Shown: positions 1 to 8,130, numbered from the stretch's first letter. The stretch: 31,454 bases of DNA from JAGTQI01 sp038868115 (GCA_038868115.1 JAWBXA010000012.1:1-31454); one strand, 5' to 3'. A program made the numbers and translations. Notes: a model not told the origin generated them from the sequence alone.

Positions 1-8
1 TAGATTAC

Positions 9-671
9 GTGGCAAAGGTAAAAGAGACAGGAGAAGTCTTCGACACCACAATTGAGGAGGTAGCCAAAAAAGAACGCCTCTACAAAGAGGGCGAAATCTA
101 CGAGCCAAAACTCGTTGTTATAGGCGAGGGCTGGGTCCTAAAGGCTTTGGATGAAAGCCTAACAAACATGGAAGTTGGAAAAACTGAAACTGTAGAGATA
201 CCGCCAGAAAAAGCCTTTGGAGCAAGAGACCCAGAAAAAGTTAAGCGAGTTCCTCTTAGGCACTTGACGGCTAAGGGCATAACCCCAACCCTTGGAATGC
301 GCCTCGAATACGACGGTAAAATGGCAACTGTTAGGGCTATTGGCGCTGGGCGCGTCCTTTTAGACTTTAATCCTCCATTGGCTGGAAAAACCCTTGTTTA
401 CGAGGTTACGGTCAAGAAGAAGCTTGAAACGCCAGAAGAGAAGATAGCCGCCCTAATTCACCGCAGAATACCAACAGTTGAGGCTGAAAAGTTCAAGTTC
501 ACCATTAAGGCGAAAAGTGTTAGCATAGAAATGCCTGAAGAAGCCTTTTACCTGGAAGGAATTCAAGTTGCAAAGCGTGGCATAGCCCTAGACATACAGA
601 AGTTTTTCCCAGAAATAACAGCCGTAAAGTTCACGGAAACCTTTACGGCAGAACCAAAGGCAAAAGCCTAA
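9..671 (+). CDS. FKBP-type peptidyl-prolyl cis-trans isomerase, long archaeal (FKBP26-like) form
   Basis: A 220-aa cytosolic protein that probably catalyses proline cis-trans isomerisation and acts as a folding chaperone. The N-terminal FKBP fold (about residues 1-85) is interrupted by an inserted flap domain of the SlyD type (about 85-130, with the GxxLLDFNPPLAGKTLVYEV segment closing the FKBP core). A C-terminal extension (about 145-220) has no obvious motif but is usual for the 26-kDa archaeal FKBPs. The start is GTG at 9. Only eight bases lie before it, so the promoter and any upstream operon partner are outside the window. It converges on the G1P dehydrogenase gene and the two stop regions overlap by 4 bp. 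Family assignment is firm. Client proteins cannot be told from sequence. Confidence 0.9.
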   Translation: MAKVKETGEVFDTTIEEVAKKERLYKEGEIYEPKLVVIGEGWVLKALDESLTNMEVGKTETVEIPPEKAFGARDPEKVKRVPLRHLTAKGITPTLGMRLEYDGKMATVRAIGAGRVLLDFNPPLAGKTLVYEVTVKKKLETPEEKIAALIHRRIPTVEAEKFKFTIKAKSVSIEMPEEAFYLEGIQVAKRGIALDIQKFFPEITAVKFTETFTAEPKAKA

Positions 672-1732
672 ACAACCCCGGTTATTTTTGCGATTCTCTC
701 ACATTCTTCTAGGCTTAGGTCTAACTTGTTGAGAATCGTGTAGCGTTCAGGTCTTATGGAAGAAGCCATAAACAAGGCTTTGACCACATCGTCTTTCGCT
801 AGTCCCAGTTCGTAGGCGTTGGTTGGCGCTCCAACAGTTTTTAGGGTTTCCTTTATGTGTTTCCAGTTGGCGCCGTGCAGATAAGCCATAACGATTGTTC
901 CTATTCCACACTGCTCGCCGTGAAGGGCGTTGTTCGGCTTTATGAGGTCTAGAGCGTGGCTGAACAAGTGTTCCGCTCCACTGCATGGGCGACTGCTCCC
1001 GGCGATGCTCATGGCTACTCCACAGCTTATCAGGGCTTCAATGAGCACGCGTAGTCCTTCCTCGTTTTCCGGTTTTATGAGGCTGGCGTTTCGCATCACG
1101 AGCCTCGCGCTCATTAGGGCCAGGCTTGCGGCGTACTCCCCATAATATTCGTTCTTATCCATGCTTGCAAGCTTCCAGTCTCTCACGGCTGTGAATTTTG
1201 CAATGACGTCTCCGCAGCCACTTGCAATAAAACGGTGAGGCGTCTGTGCAATTATGTTTGTGTCGGCTATTATGGCTACCGGGGCTTGAGCCATTACCGA
1301 AAAAGGTTTTTCAAGACCCTTAACAGACGAAAGCGGGCTTGAAATTCCATCATGGGAGGCTGTTGTTGGAACACTTATAAAGGGCACCCCTTGCCGAGCA
1401 GAACTTAGCTTTGCAACGTCAATTTTTGTTCCTCCGCCCACGCCAAAAACCACTTGAGGTTTTAAGGCTCTAACTTCCTCTTTAACAGCCTCCACATCAT
1501 TTATGGTTGCTGCTTCCACAATGAGCGTTCTGACTTGCACTCCCTCTTTTTCAAGGATTTCCTTAACAATTTTCCCAGCAATGTTGTGGGTTTTTTTACC
1601 AGTAATTATTAGGGCGGATTCCGTGAAGCCCAACCTTTTGGAAATTTCTGCGATTTGTTCTATTACGCCCTCTCCGACAATTACCTCTCTTGGAAGCTGC
1701 ATCCAGTGACGTTTTAAAGGCAAATCAATCAC
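668..1732 (-). CDS. egsA: sn-glycerol-1-phosphate dehydrogenase
   Basis: This enzyme reduces dihydroxyacetone phosphate to sn-glycerol-1-phosphate with NAD(P)H, the step that sets the stereochemistry of archaeal membrane lipids. The 354-aa length fits the family. The nucleotide-binding glycine cluster VFGVGGGTKIDVAK and the substrate/metal region TTASHDGISSP are present. Zn ligands are expected from that Asp and from the His in EHLFSHALD and HGEQCGIG. Translation starts at GTG (1730-1732). An AT-rich TTTTAAAG box lies about 20 nt upstream, which suggests a leaderless or very short-leader mRNA. It is convergent with the FKBP gene. This is the clearest single marker that the DNA is archaeal. 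Confidence 0.96.
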   Translation of the reverse strand: MIDLPLKRHWMQLPREVIVGEGVIEQIAEISKRLGFTESALIITGKKTHNIAGKIVKEILEKEGVQVRTLIVEAATINDVEAVKEEVRALKPQVVFGVGGGTKIDVAKLSSARQGVPFISVPTTASHDGISSPLSSVKGLEKPFSVMAQAPVAIIADTNIIAQTPHRFIASGCGDVIAKFTAVRDWKLASMDKNEYYGEYAASLALMSARLVMRNASLIKPENEEGLRVLIEALISCGVAMSIAGSSRPCSGAEHLFSHALDLIKPNNALHGEQCGIGTIVMAYLHGANWKHIKETLKTVGAPTNAYELGLAKDDVVKALFMASSIRPERYTILNKLDLSLEECERIAKITGVV

Positions 1733-2160
1733 TTGTTAGGCGTTTCCTTTAAAATGGTATGGACATGACACTCTTAAAACCTTTTTTACAACCATGCCTT
1801 TGGCATGAATAAATTTAAGCTATGAATTTTAATTCTAGAGCGATCCCAAATAATACAAACTAAGAATTAAGAATCTAAATTCATTGTCATGTTTGATAGG
1901 GCGACTATTGAAAAGGGAAAATGCAATATTACTTATGAAGTGCGGCAAGGAAAAACCCCAGGATGGATTGAAGAGTTTGATGGTGTTTCTAAAAGATGTT
2001 ACTGGGCGTAGGAAGACGAGCTAACAAAGGAAGAGGACATAATCTAAGTAAACGTTTATAGATGAAATTGCATTTTCGAAGCGTAATATTTAATAAGCTT
2101 CGTGACGTGACTAAATAATGCTGCTTCCTAACGAAGTAAATTTGGCGATGCGTTTAAGTT
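1733..2160. other. 428-bp intergenic region with two divergent promoters and a short broken ORF
   Basis: The left end carries the presumed TATA box of the G1P dehydrogenase gene (minus strand, about 1746-1756). The right end carries AT-rich boxes for the proteasome gene (about 2084-2096 and 2153-2158). An inverted repeat with 6-bp arms CGAAGC/GCTTCG (2077-2082 and 2097-2102) encloses one of these AT-rich boxes. Between them, 1889-2047 reads as a short broken ORF, listed separately. No RNA gene was recognised. Confidence 0.5.
1889..2047 (+). pseudogene. possible short gene interrupted by one TAG
   Basis: An ATG at 1889 opens 40 codons of coding-like sequence (for example CNITYEV, TPGWIEEFDGVSKRCYW). 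A TAG at 2009-2011 interrupts it, then 11 more acidic codons (EDELTKEEDII) follow to TAA at 2045-2047. The composition looks protein-like and no family is recognised. It may be a decayed small gene, a 40-aa peptide or chance. One in-frame TAG alone is not evidence for recoding. Confidence 0.3.
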
Positions 2161-2178
2161 TTGGGAGAAACGCGTAAA

Positions 2179-2820
2179 ATGTCAAATAACAATGTAGTTG
2201 ACAAGTTGATGTTGAAGGGGACAACAACCATAGGGGTTGTCTGCAAAGACGGGATAATTCTGGCCTCAGATACCCGAGTAACTATGGGATTCTATGTGGC
2301 CCACAAACATGGAAAGAAAATATACAAGATAGACGACCACATGGCTATGACCATTGCTGGAACAGTCGCCGACGCTCAACGAACGGTGGACATTTTAACG
2401 GCTAATGCCCAGCTTTACAAGATAAACATGGGAAGACCTATGCCCATAAGCTCAGCGGCAAGGCTAATGGCAAACCTCCTATTTTCAGCAAGATACATAC
2501 CACTAGCAACTCAAGTGTTGATAGGCGGAGTTGACGACACCGGGCCTCATGTTTTCTCTATAGACCCTTTCGGAAGCCTAACAGAAGAGAAATGTGTCGC
2601 CACCGGTTCTGGTTCTCCAATAGCCTATGGCGTTTTGGAGGACAAGTTTCGAGAAGGCATGTCGGTGGCTGAGGCTCTACCCATAGTTGTTAGGGCTGTT
2701 GACTCAGCTATGAAGAGGGACTCAGCTAGCGGAGACAGCTTCAATGTCGCAGTTGTTGACGCTAACGGTTATAAGGAATTAACTGAGGAGGAAAAGAGGA
2801 AACTTTTAGCTGCAAACTGA
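2179..2820 (+). CDS. psmB: 20S proteasome beta subunit
   Basis: This is the catalytic subunit of the archaeal 20S proteasome, an N-terminal-nucleophile threonine protease in the cytosol. From ATG 2179 a 14-residue propeptide ends in Gly. Self-cleavage would expose Thr15 of the precursor, the first of TTTIGVVCKDG. Mature-numbering catalytic residues are visible: Thr1, Asp17 (ASDTR) and Lys33 (HGKKI), together with GSGSPIAYG and the RDSASGD loop that supplies the conserved Asp/Ser. An upstream in-frame TTG at 2161 exists, but ATG 2179 gives the usual short propeptide and lies about 20 nt after a TTTAAG box. The nuclease gene aCPSF1 follows 15 bp downstream, a pairing common in archaea. Confidence 0.95.
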   Translation: MSNNNVVDKLMLKGTTTIGVVCKDGIILASDTRVTMGFYVAHKHGKKIYKIDDHMAMTIAGTVADAQRTVDILTANAQLYKINMGRPMPISSAARLMANLLFSARYIPLATQVLIGGVDDTGPHVFSIDPFGSLTEEKCVATGSGSPIAYGVLEDKFREGMSVAEALPIVVRAVDSAMKRDSASGDSFNVAVVDANGYKELTEEEKRKLLAAN

Positions 2821-2835
2821 AAGGAAGTCTAAAAG

Positions 2836-4755
2836 TTGGCGCCTAACACTGAAAGGGAGAAAATCGAAATAAGCAAATACATACTTGAGCATGTTCCAAA
2901 AGAGGCTGAAGTCACAAGGGTGGAATATGAGGGTCCAATGCTTGCAGTCTACGCAAAAAAACCAGAGATCCTCGTGGAGCAGAGTAGCCTAATCGCAGAC
3001 ATAGTAAACGTCATTAGAAAAAGAATAGTTGTCCGCTCTGACCCATCCGTGAGGCTTTCAGAGAGAGAGGCAGAGAAAATAGCCCGCGAAATAATTCCGC
3101 CAGAGGCTGAAGTCACAGACGTGTACTTTGACCCAAGTCTAGGCGAAATAATCATTGAGGCTAAAAAGCCTGGGCTAGTCATAGGGAAAAATGGCACCGT
3201 CTTGCAGGAAATTATAAAGAAGACAAAGTGGCGTCCCCATGTTTTGAGAAGTCCACCACTACGCTCTAAAATAATTGCACACATGCGCCACTATCTCCAT
3301 TCTGAAAGCAAGGAAAGGGAGCGGAACCTCCGCGCTTTCGGCGAAAGAATCTTCAGACCAAAAGTTTTCGAGGTTGGAGATGTTCGGATTACGCCTTTAG
3401 GTGGCGTTCAAGAAGTTGGACGTTCGGCCTTCCTTGTCCAGACAAGAGAAAGCAGCATCCTCTTAGACTGCGGCATAAATCCAGGCTCGTCGAAGCCTTT
3501 TGAGGCTTTTCCAAGGTTTGATCATCCAGCTTTCGAGATAGACTCGCTGGACGCTGTTGTTATAAGTCACGCTCACCTTGATCACTGCGGCTTGGTGCCA
3601 TTTTTATACAAGTATGGCTACGAAGGTCCTGTTTACTGTTCTGCTCCGACATCCAACCTTATGACCCTGCTTCAGCTTGACTATCTAGATGTGGCTAGTA
3701 AGCAGGGTATAATCCCGCCGTATGATCAGAAAGACGTTCGGGAGTGCGTTCTTCACACAATTCCACTTCGTTACGGCGTTGTAACGGATATTGCCCCAGA
3801 CGTGCGGCTGACATTGCACAATGCCGGGCACATTTTAGGATCCTCAATAGTGCATTTGCACATTGGCGAAGGCTTACACAACATTGTTTATACAGGTGAC
3901 TACAAGTATGCACGGACCATGCTCCTAGAGGCGGCAACAGCTGAGTTCCCAAGAGCTGAAACTGTCATAACTGAGAGCACTTATGGCGGCCCTGAGGACA
4001 TTATGCCCTCAAGGGTTGAGGCTGAGGAACGCCTAATGAAAATAGTGAATGAAACTCTGGAGAAGAGGGGCAAAATTCTAATTCCAGTTCCAGCCGTTGG
4101 CAGAGCACAGGAAATAATGCTTGTTTTAGACGGCTGCATGAAGCGTGGAGTAATGAAAGAGGCTCCAGTGTTTATTGAAGGTATGATCTCCGAAGCTACG
4201 GCAATCCATACGGCTTATCCAGAATATTTAGGTAGGGAGGTCAGAAACAGCATCCTCCACAATGGAGTGAACCCCTTCGAATCGGACTACTTCACAGTTG
4301 TTGAGCATCCAAGCGTTAGACAAAGTATTGTTGAGGGAGAACCCTGTATAATCATGGCTACCTCGGGCATGCTTGAAGGCGGACCAGTAATAGAATACTT
4401 CAAAAGCTTAGCAGAAGACGAGAGAAACACTATAGTTTTTGTAAGCTACCAAATTGAGGGCACTCTTGGAAGGCGTGTTCAAAAGGGCATAAACGAGGTA
4501 GTAATGATTGACAGCGAGGGCAAAATGAGCGTTGTAAAAGTTAAGATGCGTGTGGAATCTATAGAAGGCTTTTCGGGGCACTCTGATAGGCGGCAAATAA
4601 TAAATTATTTAACCAATATAAAGCCTAGACCAGAACGAGTTATAGTTTGTCACGGCGAGAAAGCAAAAATAGCCAGCATATCCAGTTTCATAGAGAAGAA
4701 ATGTGGAATCCAAAGCTTTACGCCCGCAGTTATGGAGACTATTAGGCTGCTGTAG
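2836..4755 (+). CDS. aCPSF1 beta-CASP ribonuclease (transcription termination factor)
   Basis: A 639-aa archaeal homologue of CPSF73. It is an endonuclease, also described as a 5'-3' exonuclease, that acts at U-rich RNA 3' ends and drives transcription termination in archaea. Order of domains: an N-terminal KH-type region (residues 1-70), a second KH domain with GxxG motif VIGKNG (115-120), the metallo-beta-lactamase core with SHAHLDH (His245, His247, Asp249, His250), an inserted beta-CASP domain, then the closing motifs GFSGHSD (His582) and CHGEK (His606). All metal ligands seem intact. The start is TTG 2836, preceded by a purine-rich AAAGGAAG ribosome-binding site. It is probably co-transcribed with psmB. 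Its 3' end overlaps the convergent sepF gene by 14 bp. Confidence 0.95.
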   Translation: MAPNTEREKIEISKYILEHVPKEAEVTRVEYEGPMLAVYAKKPEILVEQSSLIADIVNVIRKRIVVRSDPSVRLSEREAEKIAREIIPPEAEVTDVYFDPSLGEIIIEAKKPGLVIGKNGTVLQEIIKKTKWRPHVLRSPPLRSKIIAHMRHYLHSESKERERNLRAFGERIFRPKVFEVGDVRITPLGGVQEVGRSAFLVQTRESSILLDCGINPGSSKPFEAFPRFDHPAFEIDSLDAVVISHAHLDHCGLVPFLYKYGYEGPVYCSAPTSNLMTLLQLDYLDVASKQGIIPPYDQKDVRECVLHTIPLRYGVVTDIAPDVRLTLHNAGHILGSSIVHLHIGEGLHNIVYTGDYKYARTMLLEAATAEFPRAETVITESTYGGPEDIMPSRVEAEERLMKIVNETLEKRGKILIPVPAVGRAQEIMLVLDGCMKRGVMKEAPVFIEGMISEATAIHTAYPEYLGREVRNSILHNGVNPFESDYFTVVEHPSVRQSIVEGEPCIIMATSGMLEGGPVIEYFKSLAEDERNTIVFVSYQIEGTLGRRVQKGINEVVMIDSEGKMSVVKVKMRVESIEGFSGHSDRRQIINYLTNIKPRPERVIVCHGEKAKIASISSFIEKKCGIQSFTPAVMETIRLL

Positions 4756-5113
4756 CTATAGGCTCGCTTGCCACCGGCGTTTTCTCTCTCCAAATTTTCA
4801 CGTTGGATGGACAAATAACCACACGTTCCTCACCTAGGCGGGCTATATCCCCGCCGACAGACTCGACAAACTCGCATAACTCGTTTACAGCCTTTTTAAC
4901 ATCGTCAATGCTCTTATTTGCAAGAGGAGTTATTCTAAGAATTAGTATGTTTCCGGAGCGCACCTCCCTCTTGACGATGTCCAAGTCGGACAAGTCTCGA
5001 AGGGGCATAGCCTTCAAGAAGGTTTTGCCGGGCTTCTCTTTTACTTCCGCTTTTGGCGTTTCCGCCTTTCCCTCTTTCTTGTATTTGCGGAAGAGTTCAC
5101 CTAAACCCGGCAA
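4742..5113 (-). CDS. sepF: SepF-like cell division protein
   Basis: A 123-aa protein with a charged 35-residue N-terminal linker followed by the compact SepF fold (about 36-110). Recognisable segments are MPLRDLSDLDIVKREVRSG, NILILRITPL, DDVKKAVNELCEFVESVGG and the closing VVICPSNVKIW. SepF binds FtsZ and tethers it to the membrane, in bacteria and in FtsZ-using archaea, through a short N-terminal amphipathic helix (here MPGLGELFRKYKK). Its presence predicts FtsZ-based division in this organism. It begins with TTG at 5111-5113, supported by GAGGAG just upstream and a minus-strand TATA box at about 5138-5146. The 3' end overlaps aCPSF1. Confidence 0.88.
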   Translation of the reverse strand: MPGLGELFRKYKKEGKAETPKAEVKEKPGKTFLKAMPLRDLSDLDIVKREVRSGNILILRITPLANKSIDDVKKAVNELCEFVESVGGDIARLGEERVVICPSNVKIWREKTPVASEPIATAA

Positions 5114-5137
5114 ACTTCTCCTCTCTATTTAAGCCCT

Positions 5138-5146
5138 TTATATATT
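5138..5146 (-). promoter_or_regulatory. TATA box of sepF
   Basis: Reading the minus strand, AATATATAA lies about 25-33 nt before the TTG start of sepF. A GGAG ribosome-binding site (plus-strand CTCC at 5118-5121) lies between them, so a short leader is likely. Confidence 0.5.
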
Positions 5147-5265
5147 TTTTATTTAACCCCTTTTAAGAGTTTAAGTGTTTCTTTATTGAGCGGTGCTCTG
5201 AACCTAAATATAGATTTGTGTTAATTAATTTACGAATCTAAAATATTGATTTTAGCTTAATTTGC

Positions 5266-5772
5266 TTATGCGCTTGCCAATTCTTTTATGATTTTCCAGA
5301 CTTTATCGCCAACGTAGTGAACGTTCTTGACAACAACGCCATGCTTAACTTCAGCAACCTCCTCTGAGTTGTAAAGGATTTCGCCTACAGCAATAGGCTT
5401 GCCATATTTCTCGTCCACAACTAGAACTATGTTATTCCTCAAGAATTCTCCTTCAAAGCGTAAAATTCCTGGGGCCATTACATCTGCACCATTACAAATG
5501 TGAGGGACAGCCCCCATATCCACGACAGCTTTTGGCAAAAAACTGAGAACTTCTTTGAATAGGAGTGTTGGATAAATGTTCTCTCCGCTTTTGAAAAACA
5601 CCGGTTCGCCATTTATAAGGTAAATCTCGCCAAAATTTGCTTCAGCAACCTCCACCTTCGGCGCGCTCGTAAAGCATCTTTCTAAATCTATTTTCAGCCT
5701 TTTTGAGGCTTTTTCTAAAAGATTCTTTGATTCTTTATCCTTTAACAAATGCCTCTTAAACCTTCTAGACAT
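5266..5772 (-). CDS. PUA-domain RNA-binding protein (MCT-1/Tma20-like)
   Basis: A 168-aa protein. Its N-terminal half (1-75) resembles the pre-PUA domain of archaeal proteins related to eukaryotic MCT-1/Tma20. The C-terminal half (about 78-160) is a PUA domain: PKAVVDMGAVPHICNGADVM, APGILRF and VGEILYNSEEV, with a closing basic/Val-rich strand. Family members bind structured RNA, and the eukaryotic relatives act in ribosome recycling and re-initiation. The exact archaeal target is not known from sequence. It is monocistronic. A TTTAAA box about 30 nt upstream of the ATG (near 5801-5806) suggests a leaderless transcript. It diverges from the LSm gene. Confidence 0.85.
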   Translation of the reverse strand: MSRRFKRHLLKDKESKNLLEKASKRLKIDLERCFTSAPKVEVAEANFGEIYLINGEPVFFKSGENIYPTLLFKEVLSFLPKAVVDMGAVPHICNGADVMAPGILRFEGEFLRNNIVLVVDEKYGKPIAVGEILYNSEEVAEVKHGVVVKNVHYVGDKVWKIIKELASA

Positions 5773-5860
5773 GGTTTTCCGCTTCTCGCCCGAGGATAGG
5801 TTTAAATGGTATAATTTTAAGTATTAGATTTATTAGATTAAATAAGTAAGTAAGACTAGG

Positions 5861-5867
5861 TATAAAA
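5861..5867 (+). promoter_or_regulatory. TATA box of the LSm-eL37 operon
   Basis: TATAAAA is preceded by purine-rich ACTAGG and lies about 30 nt before the LSm ATG. A GAGGT ribosome-binding site follows at 5885-5889. Confidence 0.55.
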
Positions 5868-5895
5868 AGGGTAAATGTCTAATTGAGGTCTGCAA

Positions 5896-6123
5896 ATGAG
5901 CGAGATGACTACCGAAATCCTTGAGCAGAACCTTGGAAAAATAGTTCTTGTAAGGTTGAAGGGTGGAAAAAGCCTTAGAGGCAGATTGAAGGGCTTTGAC
6001 CAACATTTAAACCTTGTTCTTGAGGACACGGAAGAAACGACCGACGCTGAAAACGCTAAGAAGCTCGGCTTAATAATTGTTCGCGGAGACAACGTCGTTC
6101 TAATATCGCCCCCTCCTAGGTGA
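5896..6123 (+). CDS. LSm (Sm-like) RNA-binding protein
   Basis: A 75-aa archaeal Sm protein that should form a ring-shaped heptamer binding U-rich RNA. The Sm1 motif (GKIVLVRLKGGKSLRGRLKG...DQHLNLVLED) and the Sm2 motif (IIVRGDNVVLIS) are both complete. The start is ATG 5896 with GAGGT six bases upstream. The eL37 gene follows after 6 bp. This LSm-eL37 order is widespread in archaea and implies co-transcription. Confidence 0.95.
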   Translation: MSEMTTEILEQNLGKIVLVRLKGGKSLRGRLKGFDQHLNLVLEDTEETTDAENAKKLGLIIVRGDNVVLISPPPR

Positions 6124-6129
6124 AAATTT

Positions 6130-6318
6130 TTGGGAAAGGGAACACCGTCCTTTGGAAAACGTGCTGGCAAAACGCTTCACATTCGCTGCAGGCGTTGTGG
6201 AAGGAGAGCCTACAATGTTTCTAAAAAACGGTGTGCTGCATGCGGCTACGGGGCGTCGACAACTATTAGGCGTTATTCTTGGCAGACTAAAAACCTTAAC
6301 AGAGATAGAATCCGCTAA
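6130..6318 (+). CDS. rpl37e: Large-subunit ribosomal protein eL37
   Basis: A 62-aa zinc-ribbon ribosomal protein. The N-terminal block GKGTPSFGKR is the family hallmark. The two CxxC knuckles are at Cys20/Cys23 and Cys35/Cys38 around a basic loop. The start is TTG at 6130. No ATG is available before the conserved N terminus, and the start follows the LSm stop by 6 nt. The last 4 bp overlap the stop region of the convergent unknown gene. Confidence 0.94.
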   Translation: MGKGTPSFGKRAGKTLHIRCRRCGRRAYNVSKKRCAACGYGASTTIRRYSWQTKNLNRDRIR

Positions 6319-6929
6319 AACTCGTTATTGTTGTAGTAGCCCTTATCAATTCTGACAAATATTAGCGGTCCTTTGCTTCTTATCAGTTCTCTAGCTTTGC
6401 GCAATGTGTTATTTACAACATTTAGCACTTGTTCCTGGTCGCTTGTATACTTCTTCCTGTTTTCGCTCAACTCCATTTTTAGGAGGTTTTCGGCCAAAAT
6501 TGACGTGCCGCAGATTTCGCCGTTCCTTATGAGAGTTGATATAACCACTTCTTGCAATTCTCTGCGATTGGTAAGCCTTCTCCATAATGGTTCTGCATTG
6601 TTTAGGATTTTTGTCACTTTGTTCCACTTTTGGGCTCCCTCATTGCCTATTAGGAGTTTTACTCTTTCGCCCCATTTTTTCAACCATGTACCAGTCCAGA
6701 GTTCTATGAACTCTTCAAACTCTTTAGGCTCTTTCTGGTAGAACTCTTCAAGTTTGTCAGCGAGTTCGAATTCGTTTACCTCCTTGCCCACAAGGTTCCA
6801 GTAAACCTTCAAGTAGTTGGTGAAGTCTTGGCATGCTATCTGTAAAACCTTCCGATCAGCGCCGAAAATGTCAAGTGTTGGATTTTTGTTTTTTAACTTC
6901 TCAGACAATAGTACCTCGATGAAATTCAT
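6315..6929 (-). CDS. Protein of unknown function, 204 aa
   Basis: Family not recognised. The product is soluble, without signal peptide or membrane segments. It is rich in Lys, Glu and Asn and is predicted to be mostly helical. Trp-containing patches are visible (ELWTGTWLKKWGERV, AEPLWRRL), and the C-terminal third (about 125-185) could form an antiparallel helical pair. The start is ATG 6927-6929. A TATA-like ACTATAAATAAAG sits on the minus strand at about 6982-6993, which predicts a leader of about 30 nt. Codon use is like its neighbours, so it does not look recently acquired. It overlaps the eL37 stop by 4 bp. That it is a gene is well supported; its role is unknown. Confidence 0.75.
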   Translation of the reverse strand: MNFIEVLLSEKLKNKNPTLDIFGADRKVLQIACQDFTNYLKVYWNLVGKEVNEFELADKLEEFYQKEPKEFEEFIELWTGTWLKKWGERVKLLIGNEGAQKWNKVTKILNNAEPLWRRLTNRRELQEVVISTLIRNGEICGTSILAENLLKMELSENRKKYTSDQEQVLNVVNNTLRKARELIRSKGPLIFVRIDKGYYNNNEF

Positions 6930-7050
6930 TGTTTTCGAAGCCCTCTCCGCCTAACAAGATTAGGAAAGTTAAGTAATTAAGCTTTATTTATAGTTGTTTC
7001 TATAACATTCTCAAGTAATTTTCAACTATATTGCATGTTCGTAATATCCT

Positions 7051-7701
7051 TTAACATAGAAAATTTGGAAGCTCGCTGATTTCCCTAATGATTAGGTCAG
7101 GCTTTTCATTTTCTAATTCCTCCCTCGTGAATATTCCAGATAAAACGGCGACTGTTTTTGCTCCGGCGCTCTTTCCGGCTTTAATGTCTGTTATGGAATC
7201 GCCTACAATAGCGCATTTGCCCACCTCGATGCCTAACCGCTCGGCGCAGTCAATAAGCGCCTTAGGAGAAGGCTTTGGGAATCTTGTGTTCAACGCTGTC
7301 ACAACACATTGGAAATATTTGGCTAAGCCCACTTTCTCTAGCCATTTTCCGACACTTTCATATGGGACGTAACGCATTGTTAATAGCGCAAGCCTAGCCT
7401 TTCTTGAAAGCGTTTCGAGAGTTTTCTGTATGTTTGGCAGTGGTTTTGCCTTTTCCTCGGCAATCCTATAATAAGCCTCAAGATAAACTCTTAGAAATTT
7501 TTCAACATCTATTTTTGGTAGCAGGTCCTTTATTGGTAAGTTCTGCTCTAACCTCCTTGGAATTTCCAAAATCAAGTTGGAGTTAAAATTTTTGACATCA
7601 AGCTTCTCTAGGGCTCTTTCTAGGGCTTCACGGTAGACCTCTCTTGAATCCACAATTGTACCGTCCAAATCTATGATTATACCTTTAACTTTCAGCTTCA
7701 T
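7051..7701 (-). CDS. HAD-superfamily hydrolase, phosphoglycolate-phosphatase-like
   Basis: A 216-aa phosphatase of the haloacid dehalogenase superfamily with a helical cap inserted after motif I. Motif I is DLDGTIVDS (nucleophile Asp11, acid/base Asp13). Motif II is the Thr in ALLTMR (Thr108). Motif III is the Lys in RFPKPSPKAL (Lys143). Motif IV is VGDSITDIK (Asp168 and Asp172). These support Mg-dependent phosphomonoester hydrolysis. The substrate could be phosphoglycolate, a sugar phosphate or a nucleotide and cannot be fixed from sequence. It diverges from the uS10 gene, sharing a 120-bp promoter region. Confidence 0.85.
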   Translation of the reverse strand: MKLKVKGIIIDLDGTIVDSREVYREALERALEKLDVKNFNSNLILEIPRRLEQNLPIKDLLPKIDVEKFLRVYLEAYYRIAEEKAKPLPNIQKTLETLSRKARLALLTMRYVPYESVGKWLEKVGLAKYFQCVVTALNTRFPKPSPKALIDCAERLGIEVGKCAIVGDSITDIKAGKSAGAKTVAVLSGIFTREELENEKPDLIIREISELPNFLC

Positions 7702-7788
7702 CTTTACGCCTCTTTTACTAGTTTACGTACTTCTATTTCGATAAGTTTTTATCTATGGTTTATTGTCTAAAAGGATACCCGCTAAAAG

Positions 7789-7796
7789 ATATAAAA
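7789..7796 (+). promoter_or_regulatory. TATA box of the uS10 gene
   Basis: ATATAAAA lies 25 nt before the uS10 ATG, so transcription should begin at or next to the start codon (leaderless). Confidence 0.6.
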
Positions 7797-7821
7797 GGTT
7801 GAAGGTTTGGAGTATTAGGCT

Positions 7822-8130
7822 ATGGTTAGAAAGGCGCGGATACGCCTAACAAGTACAGACTACAAGAAGCTTGAGGAAGTATGCCAAGAACTTAAGGCAA
7901 TAGCTGAAAAAACAGGGGTGAAAATAGTTGGGCCTATCCCATTGCCAACCAAGAGGCTTAAGGTTCCAGTTTTGAAGTCTCCATGTGGCGAAGGGACATC
8001 TACATGGGATAAATGGGAGTTGCGCATCCATAAACGATTAGTGGACATCGATGCTGAAGAACGTGCCATGAGACGGATTATGCGTATCCGTGTCCCAGAA
8101 GAAGTGCATGTAACAATAGAGCTTCTTTAG
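7822..8130 (+). CDS. rps10: Small-subunit ribosomal protein uS10
   Basis: A 102-aa protein matching archaeal uS10 from end to end: KARIRLTSTDYKKLEEVC, the KIVGPIPLPTKRLKVPVLKSPCGEG loop that reaches into the 30S head, and RIHKRLVDIDAEERAMRRIM. In many archaea uS10 follows the EF-1A gene. Here it stands alone behind its own TATA box, with a HAD phosphatase upstream and a membrane protease downstream on the other strand. The start is ATG 7822. Confidence 0.96.
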   Translation: MVRKARIRLTSTDYKKLEEVCQELKAIAEKTGVKIVGPIPLPTKRLKVPVLKSPCGEGTSTWDKWELRIHKRLVDIDAEERAMRRIMRIRVPEEVHVTIELL

